A DNA stretch of 64,000 nucleotides from Pectobacterium aroidearum (GCF_041228105.1 NZ_CP166097.1:2604001-2668000); one strand, 5' to 3'; counted from the stretch's first letter, positions 29,293 to 37,396 are shown. A program made the numbers and translations. The notes: generated by a model not told the origin, from the sequence alone.

Positions 29293-29847
29293 ATGACGTC
29301 ACCATCACACGATACGACGAATGATGGCAAAGATACGCAAAGCAGAATTCTTGAGGCCGCGCTGGAAACCATACTGGATCATGGCGTGAGAGGGGCAACC
29401 TATCGAAAAATCGCGCAGCGAGCCGGATTATCGCCGGGGACGCTGACCTATCGCTACAGCAGTATTGAATTGCTGTTGAATAGCGCGTTCGTTTATATGG
29501 TGGATGGTATCTCACACGCATTTCGTGTCCGCCTCAAACAGGCAAAGGATATCGACAGCGCGCGCGAAGCCGTGGTTGACCTGATCTGTGGCGACATCTG
29601 GGCGACGCCACGCCACCTGACATTAAGTTTTGAACTGTACGCACTGGCATCGCGGAAAGAAGAGTATCGGCTAATATTGCAAGAGTGGATGACACGCAGC
29701 AGAAAATCGCTTCACCTCCATTTCAGTATTGCGACAGCATGCTCACTGGATGCCATGATTGAAGGGTATACGATTCATAATTATCTCAATAATGAAGCCG
29801 TTAGCCGTGAAGACATTCTCAATACGGTGATAAAACTCACGTCCTGA
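29293..29847 (+). CDS. TetR family regulator, RcdA/YbjK-like
   Basis: A 184-residue TetR-type repressor with the N-terminal helix-turn-helix RGATYRKIAQRAGLSPGTLTYRYSS. Over its length it resembles E. coli RcdA (YbjK), including the LYALASRKEEYRLILQEWM region. The next gene is a YbjJ-like MFS protein, the same pairing as ybjK-ybjJ in E. coli. It therefore probably represses that exporter and is relieved by a small ligand. A perfect 20-bp palindrome between the two genes is a good operator candidate. RcdA also affects biofilm genes in E. coli; whether this one does is unknown. Confidence 0.88.
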   Translation: MTSPSHDTTNDGKDTQSRILEAALETILDHGVRGATYRKIAQRAGLSPGTLTYRYSSIELLLNSAFVYMVDGISHAFRVRLKQAKDIDSAREAVVDLICGDIWATPRHLTLSFELYALASRKEEYRLILQEWMTRSRKSLHLHFSIATACSLDAMIEGYTIHNYLNNEAVSREDILNTVIKLTS

Positions 29848-29938
29848 TCCCGCCTGGAGCGATCTCTTCAGGCTTCTTCTCCGTTAAAAAAGAACGCAAT
29901 TAAACAGGTGCAAAGCGATGCGCATTCGTGCGATAGTT

Positions 29939-29958
29939 ATTCGTACATATGTACGAAT
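29939..29958. promoter_or_regulatory. Perfect 20-bp palindrome, candidate TetR operator
   Basis: ATTCGTACATATGTACGAAT reads the same on both strands and lies 27 bp before the MFS start codon. A half-copy (GCATTCGT) is 14 bp upstream. Its size and symmetry suit a TetR-family dimer, most simply the regulator encoded just upstream. Confidence 0.65.
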
Positions 29959-29984
29959 GCATTTAAATAAAGACGACGAAAACG

Positions 29985-31181
29985 ATGACCACAAAACCTG
30001 CTATCAATAAATTTGCCCTGTTTGGACTGATGTTCATCCCCGGTTTTACGTGGGCAACCTGGGTAACCCGAACCCCTGTGATGCGCGACGTACTGAATGC
30101 CTCAACGGAAACCATGGGCATGATCCTGTTTGGCTTTTCATGTGGTTCTATGCTCGGCGTATTGGGAGCAGGAAAGGTCATTAATGTCCTCGGTATTCGT
30201 AAAACCATGGCCGGCGGGTTTCTGCTGCTTCTGCTTGGGCTACTCGTGCTTGCCGCTTCGCTGTCGATGCAGAGCACGCCCAGTGCTTTTATGGGGTTGT
30301 TGATTTTCGGCGCCGGAGTCGGCTTGGTTGATATCGCTATCAATATCGAAGGGGCGGCGTTTGAACAGCACTTGAATAAAAGCCTGATGACAACGCTGCA
30401 CGGTTTTTTCAGTCTGGGAACGCTGGTCGGTGCCCTGACAGGGATGGCGATGACGGCTTTCGGCATTAACACGACGCTGCATTTTGTCGTCGTTGTGGCT
30501 CTGTCGATACTCACCGCGATCATGCTGATGCGTCAGATGCCGTGGCTGAGTGACCTGGCCAGCGCGGAGCAAGAAGAAAAGGGGAATTACAAGACTCAGG
30601 TCTTCAATGAACTTAAAGACAGCCGACTGTTGATTCTTGGTGTGGTGATTCTTGCGATGGCGCTGGCAGAAGGGTCTGCCAACGACTGGTTACCATTATT
30701 GATGATCGATGGTCACAACTTTGGCCACACGACGGGAACGCTGGTTTATGTCGGGTTCACCGCTGGTATGACGCTGGGCCGCTTTGCCGGCGGGTATTTT
30801 GTCGATCGCTTCGGTAAGGTCAATATGCTCCGCTTCAGCGCCGCGTCTGCCGCACTGGGGCTGACGCTGGTCATTTTCTCGGATGCGCCGATGCTGGCCG
30901 CGGCTGCGGTTATCTTCTGGGGGATTGGCGCATCGCTGGGGTTCCCGCTCACCATTTCCGCCGCAGGCAGTGGAGAAAATAGCGCCGTTCGCGTCACCAT
31001 TGCCGCAACGCTAGGTTACTTTGCTTTTCTCGTCGGCCCGCCTGCGCTGGGCTTTCTTGGCGAGGTCGCAGGGCTACGCATCGCCATGCTGCCGGTTCTT
31101 TTTATGGTGATTCTGGCCTTCGTCTGTTCATCTTCTGCCCGTGAACGTTCAATCAGAGCCGCATCGGAAACGCCATCCTGA
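29985..31181 (+). CDS. MFS transporter, YbjJ-like
   Basis: A 398-residue major facilitator with about 12 hydrophobic helices, closely resembling E. coli YbjJ, an inner membrane protein of the FucP-like branch. Shared stretches include WATWVTRTPVMRDVL, DIAINIEGAAFE, MALAEGSANDWLPLLMIDGH and GIGASLGFPLTISAA. The substrate is unknown; the neighbouring TetR gene suggests a toxic or signalling small molecule. The last residues (SSSARERSIRAASETPS) are polar and cytoplasmic. Confidence 0.88.
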   Translation: MTTKPAINKFALFGLMFIPGFTWATWVTRTPVMRDVLNASTETMGMILFGFSCGSMLGVLGAGKVINVLGIRKTMAGGFLLLLLGLLVLAASLSMQSTPSAFMGLLIFGAGVGLVDIAINIEGAAFEQHLNKSLMTTLHGFFSLGTLVGALTGMAMTAFGINTTLHFVVVVALSILTAIMLMRQMPWLSDLASAEQEEKGNYKTQVFNELKDSRLLILGVVILAMALAEGSANDWLPLLMIDGHNFGHTTGTLVYVGFTAGMTLGRFAGGYFVDRFGKVNMLRFSAASAALGLTLVIFSDAPMLAAAAVIFWGIGASLGFPLTISAAGSGENSAVRVTIAATLGYFAFLVGPPALGFLGEVAGLRIAMLPVLFMVILAFVCSSSARERSIRAASETPS

Positions 31182-31317
31182 CGTTCCTGCGCGGTTCCGT
31201 TTCGTGTTACCGGAACCGCGCAGTGTGTGTCACTATGTTGATGACATTGATGATAAATAACGTGATGCATCACAATTGTGTGACTGGCCGTCACGTCGAT
31301 CTGGGAAAGTGAACACA

Positions 31318-31806
31318 ATGGTAAATTTAACGGATATGGCCGAGGGGGATTACCCTGAATATCGGCAGTTTTTTATTCTTGAATATGCTCAGGATTTACA
31401 GGAATCCCGGGGCTATGACACGGAAAAGGCGAGGGCGATCGCCACGCAATCGATCGATATTGCACTACCGCAGAGCGTTCACACGGCAGCCAATAAATTA
31501 TGGTGCATTCATTCTGCGGAGAATGAAGACGTCGTCATCGGCTACTTGTGGGTGATTCTGAAAAAGAACGCCGCCTGGGTATCTGATTTTTGTCTCTTGC
31601 CAGCGTGGCGGGGCCGTGGTTTTGGTAAAGCAGCACTTGCCGCGATGGATGCTGCACTCGTGGCGTTAGGTATTGGTGACATTGGGCTCAGAGTGGCTGT
31701 ACATAATCCCGTTGCCAGAGCGTTATATGAAAAAAGTGGTTTCCAGATTACCGGTTTTAACATGCATAAAAATCTGGAGCCGGACGCATCGTCAGACTGC
31801 GGCTAA
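31318..31806 (+). CDS. GNAT family N-acetyltransferase
   Basis: A 162-residue acetyltransferase of the GNAT superfamily, which transfers acetyl from acetyl-CoA to an amine. Motif A is clear (LLPAWRGRGFGKAALAAMDAAL, with the pyrophosphate loop RGRGFGKA), followed by the typical LRVAVHNPVARALYEKSGFQITGFNMHK C-terminus. The substrate is unknown. The ATG at 31318 gives a protein that begins normally for the family (MVNLTDMAEGDYPEYRQFF). Two overlapping palindromes, GTGATGCATCAC and CACAATTGTG (31262-31280), lie just upstream and may be regulatory. Confidence 0.85.
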   Translation: MVNLTDMAEGDYPEYRQFFILEYAQDLQESRGYDTEKARAIATQSIDIALPQSVHTAANKLWCIHSAENEDVVIGYLWVILKKNAAWVSDFCLLPAWRGRGFGKAALAAMDAALVALGIGDIGLRVAVHNPVARALYEKSGFQITGFNMHKNLEPDASSDCG

Positions 31807-31975
31807 GTCTATGACGTAAAAAAACGATCTCAGCCAGCCATTGGCCTCCAGTCCTTATTCCTTGTTCATTTCTGCGTCGCTAAAGTTCAAAAAAAAAACG
31901 CCGATAGACAAATAGTAGGGAACTCATTGCAAGGGAATGTTGATTACGATAAGAGTCAACACCAGGAGAGCCATA

Positions 31976-33949
31976 ATGGCCAAGCAATTAATACAAAAAA
32001 AGACAATGAGCACCCGCGCCCAAATGTTGTTAACTGGCGCATTAACCATCGCACTCGGTTTCGCTGTCACCATCGGTGTGCTCAGCTGGCAGTCTAGCCG
32101 TGAACAAAAATCTCTAGCCGAACGCTATTTACAGCAGATAGCCCAAAGCGAAGCACTAAAAATTCAACAGGAGCTTAACTACGCCCGTGATGTAGCGCAT
32201 AACCTTGGTCAAGGGCTGGTTGCCTTGCCCACCGCAGGAATTAAAGACCGCGCCGTGGTCGATAAAATGATGGAGTATGCTCTGCGGGATAACCCGGAAT
32301 ACCTCTCGATCTCCGTCATTTTTGAAGAAAATGCGTTTGACGGGCGTGATGCCGAGTTTGCCGATCAACCGGGCCAGGCACCAAAAGGCCGCTATGCCTG
32401 GTTTGTTGACCGCGATCAGACAGGCAATTATAAGATGCATCCTCTGCTTTCTTATCTGACTCCTGGACAGGGTGATTACTACTTGCTGCCGCAAAAAAGC
32501 CAGAAAGATACGCTAATCGAGCCCTATACCTATGCTTACAACGGCGTTCCAACGCTGCTGACGTCAGTCGCCGCACCGATTGTCAGCCAGGGGAAACTAT
32601 GGGGCGTTGTCACTTCCGATATTTCTCTTGCGTCATTGCAGCAAAAAGTTAACCAGATTAAACCTTGGGAAGGCGGCGGCTACGCGATGCTGCTATCCAG
32701 TGCGAGTAAAGTCATCTCTTATCCTGATAAGTCCCAGACGAGCAAAGCCTGGCAAGGGTCGACGGACAATTTCACGTCCTCAGTGGTGCAACACGACGAT
32801 GCGATTCTGGGCGAGCAAGCGCTGGTAACCTGGCAGCCGGTTACTATCGGCAACAGCACGGAGAAATGGTATCTGGGCGTTGTCGCTCCGGTGAGCCAGG
32901 TGATGGCCGCTTCTCAACGTCAGTTAATGAATGCCGTCATCATGATGGTGATCAGCATCCTGTTGGTGAGTGCGCTGCTGGGCTGGGTATTCAGCCGTAA
33001 AGTCCTGAAACCGCTGGGTGGTGAACCACGTGAAGCCGCCACCATTGCGCTGGCCGTAGCAGAAGGCCGCCTGAGTAATGTGATTGACGTGAAGCCCAAC
33101 GATCGCAGCAGCTTGTTTTTCGCACTGCACACCATGCAGGCACAGCTGCGTCAGGTGGTCGGACAAATTAAAGAAGCCAGCGATTCCGTGCGACAGGGGG
33201 CGGGGGAAATTGCCAGCGGCAACCTCAACCTTGCATCACGTACGGAGCAGCAGGCTGCCGCATTGGAGCAAACCGCGGCAAGTATGGAAGAGATCACAGC
33301 CACGGTGAAACACAACGCCAATAATGCCCATCAGGCTACGACGCTCACCGAGAACGCTACGAAGATAGCTCAGCGCGGTGAATCGTTGGTCGGTCAGGTT
33401 GTCCAGACGATGGCGCAGATTGATGAGAGTGCGAAGAAGATTGGCGATATTACCACCATGATTAACAGCATCGCTTTCCAGACCAATATTCTGGCGCTTA
33501 ACGCGGCGGTAGAAGCGGCGCGCGCGGGCGAGCAGGGAAGAGGGTTCGCAGTGGTCGCATCGGAAGTTCGCAACCTGGCACAGCGCAGCGCCAGCGCGGT
33601 GAAAGAGATTGCCGCGCTGATTGAGGAATCCAGCCAGCGCGTTGAAAGTGGCGTTAAGCTGGTGAATGATGCCGGTAAAACCATGCAGGATATGACTCAC
33701 GCCGTCAGTTCGGTACAAAGTATCATCGGTGAAATTGTCACAGCATCGGATGAACAGGCGAAAGGCATTAGCCAGGTTACGATTGCTGTCAATGAAATGG
33801 ATGGTGTTACGCAACAAAACTCCGCGCTGGTACAGCAGATGTCTGCTGCGGCCAGCTCACTGGAAGATCAGTCCATGCTGTTGGCGCAAACGATCGAGCA
33901 TTTCCGTTTGGAGCAGCAGCACGCGTTACCCCATGCGCTCTTAAAGTAA
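31976..33949 (+). CDS. Methyl-accepting chemotaxis protein
   Basis: A 657-residue transmembrane chemoreceptor. One membrane helix near residues 15-37, a large periplasmic domain of about 280 residues that looks like a double-Cache (dCACHE) sensor ([34 protein letters not shown]), a second membrane helix near 323-343, a HAMP region and a signalling domain. The tip hairpin [20 protein letters not shown] is fully conserved. There is no C-terminal pentapeptide for CheR/CheB tethering. The start was chosen for the AGGAG upstream of MAKQLIQ. The ligand is unknown; dCACHE receptors often sense amino acids or organic acids. Confidence 0.92.
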   Translation: MAKQLIQKKTMSTRAQMLLTGALTIALGFAVTIGVLSWQSSREQKSLAERYLQQIAQSEALKIQQELNYARDVAHNLGQGLVALPTAGIKDRAVVDKMMEYALRDNPEYLSISVIFEENAFDGRDAEFADQPGQAPKGRYAWFVDRDQTGNYKMHPLLSYLTPGQGDYYLLPQKSQKDTLIEPYTYAYNGVPTLLTSVAAPIVSQGKLWGVVTSDISLASLQQKVNQIKPWEGGGYAMLLSSASKVISYPDKSQTSKAWQGSTDNFTSSVVQHDDAILGEQALVTWQPVTIGNSTEKWYLGVVAPVSQVMAASQRQLMNAVIMMVISILLVSALLGWVFSRKVLKPLGGEPREAATIALAVAEGRLSNVIDVKPNDRSSLFFALHTMQAQLRQVVGQIKEASDSVRQGAGEIASGNLNLASRTEQQAAALEQTAASMEEITATVKHNANNAHQATTLTENATKIAQRGESLVGQVVQTMAQIDESAKKIGDITTMINSIAFQTNILALNAAVEAARAGEQGRGFAVVASEVRNLAQRSASAVKEIAALIEESSQRVESGVKLVNDAGKTMQDMTHAVSSVQSIIGEIVTASDEQAKGISQVTIAVNEMDGVTQQNSALVQQMSAAASSLEDQSMLLAQTIEHFRLEQQHALPHALLK

Positions 33950-33964
33950 CAAAGACACGTTATC

Positions 33965-33991
33965 ACCCGGTGACCACAAGGTCGCCGGGTT
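33965..33991 (+). terminator. Probable terminator after the chemoreceptor gene
   Basis: Stem ACCCGGTGACC / GGTCGCCGGGT (one G-T pair) with loop ACAA, 15 bp past the stop. The T tract is interrupted (TTAATCT). Confidence 0.6.
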
Positions 33992-34076
33992 AATCTATTC
34001 GACACGCCTGCCATGCTTGCCCACATTCCTCCAATATCGACTGTTGTATCCGCACCGTTGTGAAAGTTGTATCGCC

Positions 34077-34090
34077 GCCTTAATTAAGGC
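34077..34090. promoter_or_regulatory. Palindrome upstream of the ArgP-family gene
   Basis: GCCTTAATTAAGGC is a perfect 14-bp palindrome 39 bp before the LysR-type gene. It could be an autoregulatory site, though LysR sites are usually T-N11-A. Confidence 0.35.
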
Positions 34091-34128
34091 AGATTAAATC
34101 ATCCTGATATTGTTAAGAAAAAATAACC

Positions 34129-35028
34129 ATGCATCTGAATTATCCTTGCCTGAGAGCGTTCATGGAGATTGTCCGCAGCGGCAGTTTTGATATTGCGGCC
34201 CGTAAACTTCATGTCACGCAGTCGGCCATTAGCCAGCGAATCAAGCAATTGGAGGATCAGCTTGGTCAGGTATTGATCGTAAGGGGCAATCCCTGCCGGG
34301 CGACGCCAACAGGGCAAGCGCTCCTTCGGCATGCGGAACAGATCGATATGTTGGAGAGCGAACTTTTCAGCACGCTTGAAATGCCGGCCAGACAGCGTAT
34401 TTCAGTGGCGGTGAACGCGGATTCAATCGATGGATGGTTTCTGGATGCGATGGAAAATGCCTGTCATCAGTCCGATATATTGCTCGATATTCTTGTCGAG
34501 GATCAGGATCACTCAGCGACTTTACTACGTGAAGGTCGGGTCATGGCAGCGGTTAGCGCCAGCCCGGAACCGATTCAAGGCTGTGGCGTAGAGTATTTAG
34601 GAACGATGCGTTATCGCGCCTATTGCTCACAGACATTTCACGATACGTACTTTGCTGACGGCATTAATGCGGACAGCCTGCAGAACGCGCCGCTCCTGAT
34701 ATTTAACAATAAGGACAGACTACAGTCCTTATTCATCGAATCACTGGTCCCAGAAGTGATCGAGCCGCCACAGCAATTTGTCCCTTCAACCGCAGCCTTT
34801 GTTGGCGCCATTTTCAGAGGGCTAGGGTGGGGGATGATTCCGGAACATATGGCATCATCACATACGGAAAAAGGCGAATTAGTACCGTTTCAGGTTGGCG
34901 ATCCGGTTGATATCCGCCTGTACTGGCACCGCTGGAATATCCGCTCTGCATCGTTGGAGGCGTTGAGCCAGAGCGTGCGAGCGGCGGCCGTTAGGCATCT
35001 TTTTCAATCACTGGAGCCGATACGTTAG
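34129..35028 (+). CDS. LysR family regulator, ArgP/LysG type
   Basis: A 299-residue LysR-type regulator of the ArgP (LysG) branch, whose members control LysE-type amino-acid exporters in response to lysine or arginine. The winged helix-turn-helix at the N-terminus reads SGSFDIAARKLHVTQSAISQRIKQLEDQLG, followed by the effector domain of about 200 residues. It is clearly diverged from the E. coli ArgP sequence, so it is likely a paralogue. No exporter gene is adjacent, so the target is not shown by context. Its stop overlaps the convergent yjbD stop. Confidence 0.88.
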   Translation: MHLNYPCLRAFMEIVRSGSFDIAARKLHVTQSAISQRIKQLEDQLGQVLIVRGNPCRATPTGQALLRHAEQIDMLESELFSTLEMPARQRISVAVNADSIDGWFLDAMENACHQSDILLDILVEDQDHSATLLREGRVMAAVSASPEPIQGCGVEYLGTMRYRAYCSQTFHDTYFADGINADSLQNAPLLIFNNKDRLQSLFIESLVPEVIEPPQQFVPSTAAFVGAIFRGLGWGMIPEHMASSHTEKGELVPFQVGDPVDIRLYWHRWNIRSASLEALSQSVRAAAVRHLFQSLEPIR

Positions 35029-35291
35029 CGGCGGCCTCGTAAATTCGTATTAGCAGACCATTCATAGGTTGTGGAGGCGTCTGGCTTGAATTTATTTTTC
35101 TTCTTCTCGGCTCGCGCTTGCTTTGCCACGGCTTCACGTTCCTTCATGAGTTTATCGATGTAATCATCTTTAATGTGATTACTTTCAGAGTTGGTCAGCG
35201 GACGGTCTTGTTTTTTTCTTGCCTGATCGAGTAACGTTTTAAGTTGGCGTTGTTCACTTTCTGTCATGTCTTTCTGAGTCAGTCTTTGCAT
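35025..35291 (-). CDS. yjbD: YjbD family (DUF3811) protein
   Basis: An 88-residue, highly charged DUF3811 protein closely matching E. coli YjbD: both have the pattern RLTQKDMTESEQRQLKTLL, then LTNSESNHIKDDYIDKLM, and end in WSANTNLRGRR. The function is unknown. The many lysines and arginines and the predicted helices suggest nucleic-acid or ribosome contact, but that is only a guess. It is convergent with the ArgP-like gene, and the two stop codons overlap. Confidence 0.9.
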   Translation of the reverse strand: MQRLTQKDMTESEQRQLKTLLDQARKKQDRPLTNSESNHIKDDYIDKLMKEREAVAKQARAEKKKNKFKPDASTTYEWSANTNLRGRR

Positions 35292-35417
35292 GGGAATGAA
35301 CCTAATAAGCGACCGGTGAAATACATTGTAGAGGAAAACACGCAGAGTCCCAGATAAATCGCCTGATTATTCAGACACAGTAGCCGATGAATATAAACGT
35401 ATAGCGGAGAGAAATTA

Positions 35418-35753
35418 ATGTCACCAGAGTTGCCTGTAGCAGCGCAATTTAAAGCATACAACGAACATGATATAGATGCATTCGTGGCCTGTTTTTCGCC
35501 AGATTTTAAAGCGTACCGCATGCCGTCTGAAACACCGTCGATGGTAGGAAAAGAGGCGCTGAGAGCGTTTTACGTGAATAACCGATTCAATAACCCGGAA
35601 CTGAGGGCTGAACTGGTATCTCGTACAGTATTGGGTAATAAAGTATTCGATCATGAGCTCATTTATGGGCTTTCAGAGGCGCCAATAGAAAGCATTGCCG
35701 TTTTTGAGGTAGAGGAAAGCCTTATTAAAACCGCCTGGTTTTTCTTTCCGTAG
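35418..35753 (+). CDS. NTF2/SnoaL-like protein
   Basis: A 111-residue protein of the NTF2-like/SnoaL fold, with the pattern FKAYNEHDIDAFVACFSPDFKAYRMPS and later GKEALRAFYVN. Such small cone-shaped proteins are hydrolases, isomerases or ligand binders. No specific function can be assigned. A ribosome-binding site GGAGAG precedes the ATG. It is followed after 12 nt by a second NTF2-like gene, so the two are likely co-expressed and could form a heterodimer. Confidence 0.82.
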   Translation: MSPELPVAAQFKAYNEHDIDAFVACFSPDFKAYRMPSETPSMVGKEALRAFYVNNRFNNPELRAELVSRTVLGNKVFDHELIYGLSEAPIESIAVFEVEESLIKTAWFFFP

Positions 35754-35765
35754 TGTAAACAATGA

Positions 35766-36188
35766 ATGAACCCAGAACTCATGATTTCAGAGATGCAAAA
35801 GTTACAGGCGCTGATTGTGCATTATGAAAAGCAACTTCATTGCCCGGTAACTCGCAGCCAGAGAGTCGTCATTGATAAACTGCTGCATCACGATTTTTTT
35901 GAAATCGGCCGTTCTGGCATGCAGTTCGACAAACAACAGGTTATCGATGCGCTGATTTCTGAAACTGCTGAACAGCCGATTCAGGCTGATAACTTCGAGC
36001 TGTCAGTGGTGGATGAAAAAAGTGTGCTGCTGACATACCTGAGTTATAAGGCAGACGAGAATAACATCGTCAGTAAAACATGGCGGACATCGCTGTGGGT
36101 TAGAAATGCTGACAGCCAAAATCCCGATGACTGGCAAATGCGGTTTCATCAGGGAACACCAACAGCAAGTTCAGGGTCCAATGGCTGA
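35766..36188 (+). CDS. DUF4440/NTF2-like protein
   Basis: A 140-residue NTF2-like protein of the DUF4440 type (HYEKQLHCPVTRSQRVVIDKLLHHDFFEIGRSG, then TYLSYKADENNIVSKTWRTSLWV). These proteins are often annotated as SnoaL-like ketosteroid isomerase relatives, with unknown substrates. The exact start is uncertain because no strong ribosome-binding site was seen; an ATG at 35781 is an alternative. It is the last chromosomal gene before the dif-integrated prophages. Confidence 0.8.
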   Translation: MNPELMISEMQKLQALIVHYEKQLHCPVTRSQRVVIDKLLHHDFFEIGRSGMQFDKQQVIDALISETAEQPIQADNFELSVVDEKSVLLTYLSYKADENNIVSKTWRTSLWVRNADSQNPDDWQMRFHQGTPTASSGSNG

Positions 36189-36204
36189 CGATAGATGGAC
36201 ATGA

Positions 36205-36266
36205 AGCATTTTACGGATGTGAGGATTTGCTCAACGGAACGGCCAGTTCCTGCGAGTACATCTATA
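36205..36266. repeat. Chromosomal flank resembling the phage right end
   Basis: The 60 or so bases before the left prophage junction resemble the bases before every other copy of the core (44257-44318 and 52309-52370) at roughly four positions in five. They share GGATTTGCTC and the palindrome GGAACGGCCAGTTCC. This is either a remnant of an earlier related phage or chromosomal sequence captured by the phage. Confidence 0.75.
36236..36250. promoter_or_regulatory. Palindrome GGAACGGCCAGTTCC, 16 bp from the XerC arm
   Basis: An inverted repeat GGAAC-N5-GTTCC, kept at an identical 16-bp distance from the XerC-type arm here and in both phage copies, although the bases around it have diverged. A candidate accessory-protein site or simply part of the shared end; untested. 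Confidence 0.4.
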
Positions 36267-36359
36267 GGTTCGCATAATGTGATACGCGTTATGTTGAAAA
36301 GGCCGCTGCGAAAATCAACCCCGCAGCGGCCTCTTTACCATAACGCTATTATGCGAACC
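36267..36359 (+). repeat. CTX-type attP hairpin (left prophage junction)
   Basis: An imperfect inverted repeat. GGTTCGCATAAT (36267-36278) pairs with 36348-36359, GCGTTATG (36286-36293) pairs with its complement near 36338-36345, and AGGCCGCTGCG pairs across an 11-nt loop. Folded as single-stranded DNA it would bring the XerC-type arm GGTTCGCATAA and the XerD-type arm TTATGTTGAAA into a dif-like site with a bulged centre, as in CTXphi. As duplex, the 11-nt centre (dif has 6) should not recombine. The lower half can also terminate the leftward operon (GC stem then TTTTC on the minus strand). Confidence 0.85.
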
Positions 36360-36362
36360 AAA

Positions 36363-36674
36363 TTATTTATCTGATAGTTTGGGAATCACTTCACTTAATA
36401 TTTGTCGAACTTCGCCTTGTGTTTTTGCCTCTACCAACCTATTTATCTCATTATGTAGTTCATTTTCATTAGTGCTTATATTAAAAACATTTAATGCTGT
36501 AATTAAGTTTGCTTTTATGGCCGGTTGTATTTGGGCGGAATCCTGACCATTTAGATGAGTTTGATTAGCTAACCACCTCCCATTTATTTTGTAACCATTA
36601 TCATTCTTTATTAAATTTAATGCTCTATTCACTAACCCTTCACAACTCATTGTTTCATATCCGTTATTTTCCAT
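36363..36674 (-). CDS. Phage protein of unknown function (copy 1)
   Basis: A 103-residue protein that I do not recognise. It is mostly helical by composition (NRALNLIKNDNGY, LITALNVF, EINRLVEAKTQGEVRQILSEVIPKL), with no signal peptide or membrane segment. It is the last gene of the leftward accessory operon; its start overlaps the preceding gene by 11 nt, so the two are translationally coupled. It ends just inside the att hairpin. In CTXphi the equivalent region encodes lysogeny and replication functions; there is no sequence link here. Confidence 0.7.
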   Translation of the reverse strand: MENNGYETMSCEGLVNRALNLIKNDNGYKINGRWLANQTHLNGQDSAQIQPAIKANLITALNVFNISTNENELHNEINRLVEAKTQGEVRQILSEVIPKLSDK

Positions 36675-37071
36675 TTTTCATCTCTCCAGCTTTGCTTTTT
36701 TTGGCTAAAATAACTACACCTTCAGTATAAGAGTATCCATAACCATAGCCATAACTACCTTTACCGTTGCCATTGTTAATATCATTTTGTTGATATTTAT
36801 AGGCCCATGTACCTGAGGTAACCGGTGATATAGAAATCACTTCATAATTATCTTGATTGAGTTTGTTAATAGCATCGTTTATATCTTCATTCAGTTTTTC
36901 ACCGTCAATCTGACAATCTGACCAACCATCCTGAACAACCTTCTTTTGGCGTATTTTCTCGTCAATATCAATGATGCCAAGAAATCGTTTTGTGTTTCCG
37001 GTGGGGACTTTGACGGTTACTTCTTTGTAGATAGGTTGGAAATAACTTGGGACATACACGGTTTTATTCAT
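36664..37071 (-). CDS. Phage protein with Gly/Tyr repeat, unknown function (copy 1)
   Basis: A 135-residue unrecognised protein. It starts MNKTVYVPSYFQPIYKEVTVKVPTG, has a charged helical middle (EKLNEDINDAINKLNQDNYEVISISPV) and then a GYGYGYSYTEGVVIL segment. The NYEVISISPVTSGTW...EGVVILAKK pattern hints at a small alpha-beta domain. No export signal or membrane helix. It is encoded between a one-helix membrane protein and the gene above, on the strand opposite to the virion genes, so it may serve lysogeny, immunity or host modification. Confidence 0.7.
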   Translation of the reverse strand: MNKTVYVPSYFQPIYKEVTVKVPTGNTKRFLGIIDIDEKIRQKKVVQDGWSDCQIDGEKLNEDINDAINKLNQDNYEVISISPVTSGTWAYKYQQNDINNGNGKGSYGYGYGYSYTEGVVILAKKSKAGEMKNGK

Positions 37072-37174
37072 GATTTATCCTTAATCATCGTATTCAAAAT
37101 TTTAGCGGCTAAAATTACTCGCATCGGTTCAGGTTTCTGCGATACCCGATCTTTACTATGCTTTCCATAAACTT

Positions 37175-37396
37175 TTACTTGTGAAACAATGAGATAATCA
37201 AACTAATGATGGCAATTATCAAGCTTGCAATTGCAATGTAGTTACTTTTTTTGCTTTCTACCAGTTTCTGCTGATGCTTTAACAACTCAATTTTTAATTC
37301 ATATTCTTTCTGTGCATCAGGATCACCAAAGCCCCCACCTTGATCATGATAGGTCGTCAACTTATCAAGCTCTTTGTCTATCGCTTTTTTGTTCAT
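37175..37396 (-). CDS. Small membrane protein (copy 1)
   Basis: A 73-residue protein with a charged N-terminal half (IDKELDKLTTYHDQGGGFGDPDAQKEYELKIELLKHQQ) and one C-terminal membrane helix (NYIAIASLIIAIISLIISLF). It has the shape of a tail-anchored inner membrane protein. Function unknown; in a prophage accessory operon a superinfection-exclusion role is possible but unsupported. Its start codon is 86 nt downstream of the repressor stop in the same direction. Confidence 0.7.
   Translation of the reverse strand: MNKKAIDKELDKLTTYHDQGGGFGDPDAQKEYELKIELLKHQQKLVESKKSNYIAIASLIIAIISLIISLFHK

Noticed and set aside
31262..31280. Possible CRP site before the acetyltransferase gene
   Set aside because: CGTGA and TCACA are only 4 bp apart instead of 6, so it does not fit CRP; kept only as a palindrome note.
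31279..31293. Possible third matS (GTGAC...GTCAC)
   Set aside because: The half-sites are separated by 5 bases rather than the required 3.
36267..36299. A second functional dif at the left end of the array
   Set aside because: The arms are there but the centre is 11 bases and the XerD arm differs from dif, so it is not a normal XerCD duplex substrate.
36300..36337. Plain rho-independent terminator interpretation of the att hairpin
   Set aside because: The GC stem can terminate the leftward operon, but the pairing extends outward to include the XerC and XerD arms, which a terminator would not need.
36946..37170. Rightward frames of 74 and 66 residues inside the phage accessory operon
   Set aside because: They lie antisense to the leftward operon and lack a start context; they occur in both copies only because the copies are identical.
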